Source of the DNA: an uncultured Lachnospiraceae bacterium
Lineage (GTDB): Bacteria > Bacillota > Clostridia > Lachnospirales > Lachnospiraceae
Length of the DNA: 6,954 nt
Direction: 5' to 3'
Assembly: GCA_946413945.1 (NCBI GenBank)
Contig: CAMKMR010000090.1
Span: 1-6,954 of the forward strand
Shown: in pieces, positions 6,144-6,954 of the stretch
Position numbering within the stretch: the first letter of the stretch is position 1
How the letters are laid out: every line of letters begins with the position of its first letter
Position numbers and translations under genes: made by a program
Notes under the pieces: generated by a model
Seen by the model: the letters and a program-made list of their open reading frames with translations, nothing else
Databases searched by the model: none
Told to the model about the DNA's origin: nothing

Positions 6144-6950
6144 TTACTCTGCCGTCATCATAGCTTTTGCCATAGAAAGATACCAGTTAAGGAAAGGTTC
6201 TGCATATAAGACTCCAAGAGCAAGCCCCATACAAAGAGACGGTCCAAATGGGACGTGTTCTTTTCCGCTTTTCTTCTTTTTTGCCACCTGGATAAGACCG
6301 CTTATAGCTCCAATGATAGTACCCATAAAAAATCCTATCACAGTGATCTTCCAACCTAATAAAAAGCCTGCCGCTAAAAGAAGTTTTATATCTCCAAATC
6401 CAAAAGCGCCTTCAATAAACAGATCAAGGATTATAAGAGGAACTGCAATACATGCAGCACCAATAAGCCTGTTTATGATAGGCCAGAAATTTCCGGACTG
6501 AATTATAGTTGTTATGTCTCCAAAAGTAAATATTGATATAACCCCGAGTACCGCAATAGCTACATTAAACTCCGGTGGTATTTCCATAGTATCAATATCT
6601 ATACAGCTTTCCACCGTCATAATAAGATAGAAGCAAAGAAATGTCGCAACTTTTAATGGACTATCATTAAAAAAATAAAATGTAAGCACCAGGCCAGAAA
6701 TAAGACCTAAAACAGCAAGTATCACAAATCTCTTTTTATTATCTTTTATAGCATCTTTTAACGAAATCTTAAGAAAATCCTTTTCAGCTTCCTTAACTTT
6801 TAAAAATGCCTCTTTTTCCTCTTTAGTCTGCTTTTCATCTACATCCTCATCATAATCTTCACGAACTCTTACCTTTGCCACAGACCTCCTAATCAAAACG
6901 ATCGATAAAGAAAAGGCAATCGCTCCAAGCAGACCAAAAACGGTCATCAT
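6144..6950 (-). CDS. A24 family prepilin peptidase (type IV leader peptidase type), lacking the N-terminal domain
   Basis: Polytopic membrane aspartic protease expected to cleave leader peptides of type IV pilin-like or Tad-type prepilins at the cytoplasmic face. The 268 residues show one N-terminal hydrophobic helix (1-20), a highly charged cytoplasmic stretch (21-73), then about six hydrophobic segments. Family motifs are present: IDIDTMEIPP (117-126) aligns with IDxxxxxIPD and carries the first catalytic Asp (D118 by alignment; D120 is adjacent), FGFGDIKLL (183-191) carries the second Asp, D187, and VPFGPSL (233-239) matches the conserved PFGP loop. The N-terminal CxxC-containing domain of classical enzymes such as PilD is absent, so methyltransferase activity is unlikely. 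The tandem ATGs at 6950 and 6947 are candidate starts, but the frame is open to the window edge and the upstream ribosome binding site is not visible, so a start outside remains possible. No pilus genes are in view. Confidence 0.88.
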   Translation of the reverse strand: MMTVFGLLGAIAFSLSIVLIRRSVAKVRVREDYDEDVDEKQTKEEKEAFLKVKEAEKDFLKISLKDAIKDNKKRFVILAVLGLISGLVLTFYFFNDSPLKVATFLCFYLIMTVESCIDIDTMEIPPEFNVAIAVLGVISIFTFGDITTIIQSGNFWPIINRLIGAACIAVPLIILDLFIEGAFGFGDIKLLLAAGFLLGWKITVIGFFMGTIIGAISGLIQVAKKKKSGKEHVPFGPSLCMGLALGVLYAEPFLNWYLSMAKAMMTAE

Positions 6951-6954
6951 GATT

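Noticed and set aside
6313..6501. Plus-strand 62-codon open frame
   Set aside because: Antisense to the conserved catalytic region of the prepilin peptidase; a shadow.

Overview
The window looks like chromosomal DNA of an AT-rich, Gram-positive anaerobe of the Clostridia, most likely a Lachnospiraceae member such as Butyrivibrio or a relative. This rests on base composition, strong GGAGG-type ribosome binding sites and the gene families present; no database search was possible. It holds four genes: two on the minus strand at the left, one on the plus strand, and one on the minus strand at the right.

Left part (1-4824, minus strand): a two-gene unit. A very large protein of 1419 residues, which I recognise as DUF5717-like, is followed after 16 bases by the first 182 codons of a DUF5716-like protein that runs off the window. 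The large protein has N-terminal beta-sandwich domains, helical repeat-like stretches, a very acidic linker and a C-terminal beta-rich part, and it has no visible signal peptide or membrane segment. The partner has the order of sequence blocks of an Hsp70/actin-type ATPase, but its phosphate-binding loops are altered. Together they look like a cytoplasmic scaffold plus a degenerate Hsp70-like partner. The function is unknown, and this is the most interesting part of the window.

Centre (4825-4988): a 164-base divergent intergenic region. It holds a good extended -10 promoter for the DUF5717-DUF5716 unit, a possible overlapping promoter for the plus-strand gene, and an imperfect inverted repeat in the leader of the large gene. 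Plus-strand gene (4989-6041): a complete 350-residue PLP-dependent aminotransferase of the HisC/CobD type, standing alone without his or cob neighbours.

Right part: a bidirectional rho-independent terminator (6089-6130) separates the aminotransferase gene from a convergent A24 prepilin peptidase gene (6144-6950). That peptidase lacks the usual N-terminal cysteine-rich/methyltransferase region. Its frame is open to the right edge, so its true start could lie just outside. No RNA genes, insertion sequences, CRISPR arrays or phage genes were seen.
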